Assembly: GCA_026413225.1 (NCBI GenBank)
Contig: CM048591.1
Coordinates: 38,471,803 to 38,535,802, forward strand
Direction: 5' to 3'
DNA length: 64,000 bases
From: Otis tarda
Taxonomy: Eukaryota > Chordata > Aves > Otidiformes > Otididae
A model generated the notes under the pieces. It did not search any database. It saw nothing but the letters and a program-made list of their open reading frames with translations, and was not told the origin of the DNA. Of this stretch, positions 60,139 to 64,000 are shown one piece after another; positions within the stretch are counted from its first letter, which is position 1, and every line of letters starts with the position of its first letter. The position numbers and the translations under genes were made by a program.

Positions 60139-63100
60139 GAATTTGAACATAAGAAAATGAGAAAGATATTATCATAATATTAAATTCCAGAAATTGTGGT
60201 TAGTGAAAATCTAGGAGCAAGAGATGTACACAGTGCTACTGGCTTTAAAAGCAACCAAACTCAATCTCAAAGAGATACCTGGTAGGAGGTGATTCCAAAG
60301 CTCAAGGATGCAGTAACAATACAAATCTGCCTTTGCCAGCACACAAAAAGAAAGGAGATAAACAATCCTGAGGAATGGAGACAGTACAACCTAAACCAAG
60401 CATGGGCCTCAACTCTTCAACTCAACTTCTATGAATCTGTGCTTCATAGGTTGTAGTGGAAATTACAGTTTGAGCAAGAACAAATAGACAGATACTCTAA
60501 AATACTGAAATACTCTCACATCTTCACCTCAGAAGCAATCTGCTTTTGCAGTCACTCAGGCTCATGTCTGCTGTATCATTATCTATGCACTACAGATTTA
60601 TGAAGCAACTTGCTTTTTATCTAGAAAAAAAAAAATCTAGGTTTATAGTAAGCACAAAGACAAGATATGAGAGATGACAGAGGAAACAGGTAGTTTATGG
60701 TGCCATGCAAGTAGTGAAGAACTACATCTCGTTAGGTTTACTCACATCATAAACACAGCACAGAGCAGTCCTGAGCCCTCTCAAAGAGGGACTGCTCTGA
60801 AAAATGATCAGACAGAATCCAGGTCTCTTGGTTTTTTTTTCTGTCTTTGACAAAATTTTCTTATGCATTTTGTAGTACTTTTGAGACATACTCTTTCAAC
60901 CAAAATAATATTCTTATTTTTAGTAACATCAAGAATGAAAATGAGTGTGCAAACACAAAAAGTCATCAGGCAGTAAAATTATTGTTTAGGGTTGTGGAAG
61001 GGATCTTCCCCTTAGCACAATACTCTACTGCACCAAAATCCATGTGTGCTCAGGCAGAGGCGTCAGCTCAGAATCTTGTGGGTAGACTGCTTACCTCACC
61101 TTTTAAATTGCCTGAAATTTTATGTCCACCACAAAATGAAAAATATTTGTCGATTTGCTAATGAGACCAAGCTAGAAGTGATAACTCCAGTGAAAAGGCT
61201 GTGGTGGATCATTTGGATATCTTCATATTTTAGAATTTAAGTATCTTCATTGCCCTTGCTAACACGGTCTAAAAACACATCTTCATCCTAACTGTTGAGA
61301 AGCATCCTAGTGGGGAGCCCATATGCTTGTTCATTCACATTTGCTCAGTGATGTGGCAGTGATATTTATATATCTAAGTCCCACTCTGACTATTTAGACT
61401 GTGGAGCAACTACATGCAGGGAACCTATTCTCCCTCTGCAGTATGTTTTTTGTTTCAAAGTCAAAATGGCACAACCCCTAAATGCAGCCTTACAATGGCA
61501 CACTTTGAATTTATTTGACCGTAATTTTGTAACACAAAGGTTTTGCTCTTTCTCATAAATGTCTGCAGTTAGACATTTCAGTAAACTTCAAGATCCAGAG
61601 TATCTTCCATGTTTAAAACTATTCTTGCAGAACATGTTACATTTTATTTTAATTGATGGTTAAGATTTATGAAACTGACAGTTTAAATAGGACAGCCTGG
61701 AGCCGGTTTCTGGATCTGGAGGTTTGAAAGCTGAATCATACTGAAAAATTCCCACTGTGTTTTGCATGTTTTGTGGAGGAGAGTGAACCTTATTACGAGG
61801 CAGGAAATAATTTATTTTTGGGACAATTTTGGTAAACAGGAGTTAGTGTAATGAAATTCCCTAGCTGTCTTGTGTATTCCCCATCCATGACTAACGGTGG
61901 GTAAGCTGACTGCTTATGAATTTCTCTTTTTTTTGGCCCAGAGGGGTTTCTGCCAGTAGGGAACACTTGAAGAACAAGACATTTCTCCTTTTACTTGCTG
62001 CAGCTTCCCTGGAGGCCCCATGTGTTGCAGTACCTTGCTCTAGCAGTGAAAGAGTTGGAGAAATGCTCCTTCAGCTTGTAGACAGAGACTCCCATGGACA
62101 TAATTTGGACTATAATTAGTAGCTGCAATGTTCAGGCTTCATTACCCAGTACAATTCCATCCTATAGTTACAGTCTTCTCTGACTTTAAGATTCACTTCA
62201 AGTCAATTGTCTTCTATCTTCCCCATGTTCTATGTTAGTGAAAAGGCTTTAATTTTTGCCTGCAATGCAGAAATGCATCTAAGCAACATTCTTGGATTTA
62301 AAAGTAAATTTAATCCGTTTGGGGAAAAAAAAAAAAAGATGCAATTAAGACACTAATTCCAGCTCTGACAAAGTGTTGAAGGAGATCTTTGGAGAAAATT
62401 CAGGGGCAAATTCAAACCTTATTACATAGAGGTAACTGAGGGCATAATTTTATCCTTACGACTACACTCTCCCTGAAATTCCCAGTGATTGTAATGGGAT
62501 TATAGGTGTAAATTGACTAAAGACAAATTCATGCAAACGAGATACATTTTAAAGGGAAATAATGTGGTTTTGTCCCATGTTTAGTTTTTAAATAAAGACA
62601 TTAAAATTTTCTCTTTTGTTCTTTAGTCCTACTCTTAAACTTATTTGTTTGTTGCTATTTTTTTATTTTAATGCCATAAGTATGGGAATTAAATACGCAT
62701 CTTCATATATTAATCTGGGAAAAAAGTTAACAAATTTAAAACTGAAAAAATGAAAAGATGGGAAAGATTTCTGAGACACAGCTCTGTACCCTGAAGATTA
62801 AATAGAACTAAAGAGAGAACAGTTTTTTTTTTTCTTTAACTGGGGTCAGTATTAAAAGCCACGTTTCAAGTTCTTTTAGAACATTCTACTTTAAGAAATT
62901 TTCTATTTTAAGAGAAGAATATTGTGCTGCAAGATCCAGGCTCAATTAAAATGATTTTTTGGCTTTTCTATGAAATTCTATTTAATCTCTGTGGCACAGT
63001 GCTGACCTGTATAGGGAAAGATGGCAAAGTTACCTCTTAGCTTCAACGTCTATTCCTGTAACACAGCCTCAGCAGTCAGTTTCTAACAGCTCCTCTGACA

Positions 63101-64000
63101 GGAAGACCTCTTACAGAATACTTTATCATTTAATAGCCAAAATAGGAAAGAAGAAAGGACATTGCTTCAGTCCAAACCTCACCACAGCAGTTCTGAGTGG
63201 TGCCTACAGTAGCGTACTCAGTATTGGAAAGAAGGACTTTAAGAGGAAAGTAAATCAGAAACATAATTTTATTATCCAAAGGAAATTTCTATAAGACTCT
63301 CCTGTTCTACCTGATACTGTTATTGATACTTGTCTACAAGTAATAGCTTTCTGCGTCAAATTCAATTTTATTAATATTTTCAGTGAAGTTTCTGTTGCAA
63401 TAGTTCCAGGAAGCTCAGAAGTGGACTGGTTATCTAAAAATGTAATATCTACTTGAGGAAATTTGGGCTAGTTAAGTTATAGTGAAAAGGGTGGCCACTC
63501 TGAATCCATTCTATAGGACTCAGCACTGGAAGGATCCTCCTGGACCACAGAGCTCTGTCTCCTGCTATTGCAAACAGGCCTATCTCATAGCTTTTTTTTG
63601 TTAACAGTGCTTCACCTAAAAATGATTGTGTCTTCTCTCTATGTTTTTTTTTTTTTTAAATATAAGAGTATTCTAAAATTCTCTGGTCTGTGATTTTGTG
63701 CTGCAAACTTTCTTCTTACTGTACTGAACAATTTCATAGCCAGCCACTTGTTTGTGCTTGTGCCACCTAAGCCTTGCTATACTAGTCTCCTCTCAGATAG
63801 GATCTTTCCAATCACTTGATTACTTCCCCCAAATTTCCATTGAAGCTATTATTTAATAGTTCAAGAATATGCTCATGATTATTATTAAGAACATTTTAGG
63901 TGGGTCTCACTAGCTCCTTCTGCTGTGATGTTAATAGTTTTCATATCTTCACAGAAAATATGTTACCTGGATCATTCTAAGACCACATTTACTTTCTTCA
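60139..64000. other. Gene-free AT-rich sequence
   Basis: No gene or classified repeat is recognised. An acceptor-like poly-T tract ending ggcccag at 61941 precedes about 160 bp of more balanced composition that stays open for 67 codons, but there is no donor or poly-A signal to complete an exon. Homopolymers occur at 62324-62337, 62823-62833 and 63645-63657. Confidence 0.55.

Noticed and set aside
61942-62119. A possible exon after a poly-T/cag acceptor, 67-codon frame overlapping.
   Set aside because: No donor site or poly-A signal follows, there is no domain match, and the frame starts upstream of the acceptor. Kept only as a note in the gene-free entry.
1-64000. Bacterial-type features: operons, ribosome binding sites, CRISPR arrays, tRNA or rRNA genes.
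   Set aside because: The CR1 and LTR content marks this as vertebrate nuclear DNA. I saw no evenly spaced direct repeats with unique spacers, and no tRNA or rRNA sequence was recognised by eye.

Overview
This looks like AT-rich avian nuclear DNA with no recognisable host protein-coding gene. The bird assignment rests on CR1 LINE fragments that carry the typical ORF2 protein remnants and the 3' end built of ATTCTATG-type octamers. It is supported by two families of solo retroviral LTRs of a kind common in bird genomes. I cannot name the species. Open reading frames are short, and the longest ones fall inside repeats. There is no operon structure, tRNA, rRNA or CRISPR. The window is best read as a gene desert or the inside of a very large intron.

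Layout. Positions 1-30660 are almost entirely unique AT-rich sequence, with one CR1 3' end (6146-6363), short homopolymers and microsatellites, a few palindromes and one microRNA-precursor-like hairpin (29591-29656). Positions 30660-31880 form a less AT-rich block with a long (TG)n run that looks like an unclassified interspersed repeat. Positions 31930-45020 are a repeat-dense cluster. It holds a 5'-extended CR1 on the minus strand split by an LTR, two more CR1 ends, and four further solo LTRs or LTR-CR1 neighbours. Positions 45020-64000 return to mostly unique DNA, with three more CR1 copies (51275, 53069, 56630), one LTR (55455) and one LTR tail (57893).

The LTRs fall into two families. 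Family A has four copies (32944-33567, 38876-39531, 44397-45019, 55455-55946). Family B has two near-complete copies (36045-37180, 42591-43666) and probably one U5 tail (57893-57985). Three A copies have perfect 5-bp target duplications (ttatg, cccca, tccag), and one B copy has a 4-of-5 match (tggcc/tagcc). A 5-bp duplication fits ERVL-type (class III) elements better than 4-bp or 6-bp families. All are solo LTRs, with no gag, pol or env between them, and all seven lie in the plus orientation.

No working genetic system is visible. The most useful leads are the hairpin at 29591, a block of at least 20 bp identical in all four A LTRs just upstream of their TATA position, the one-way orientation of the LTRs, the nested CR1/LTR chronology and the unclassified repeat at 30660-31880.
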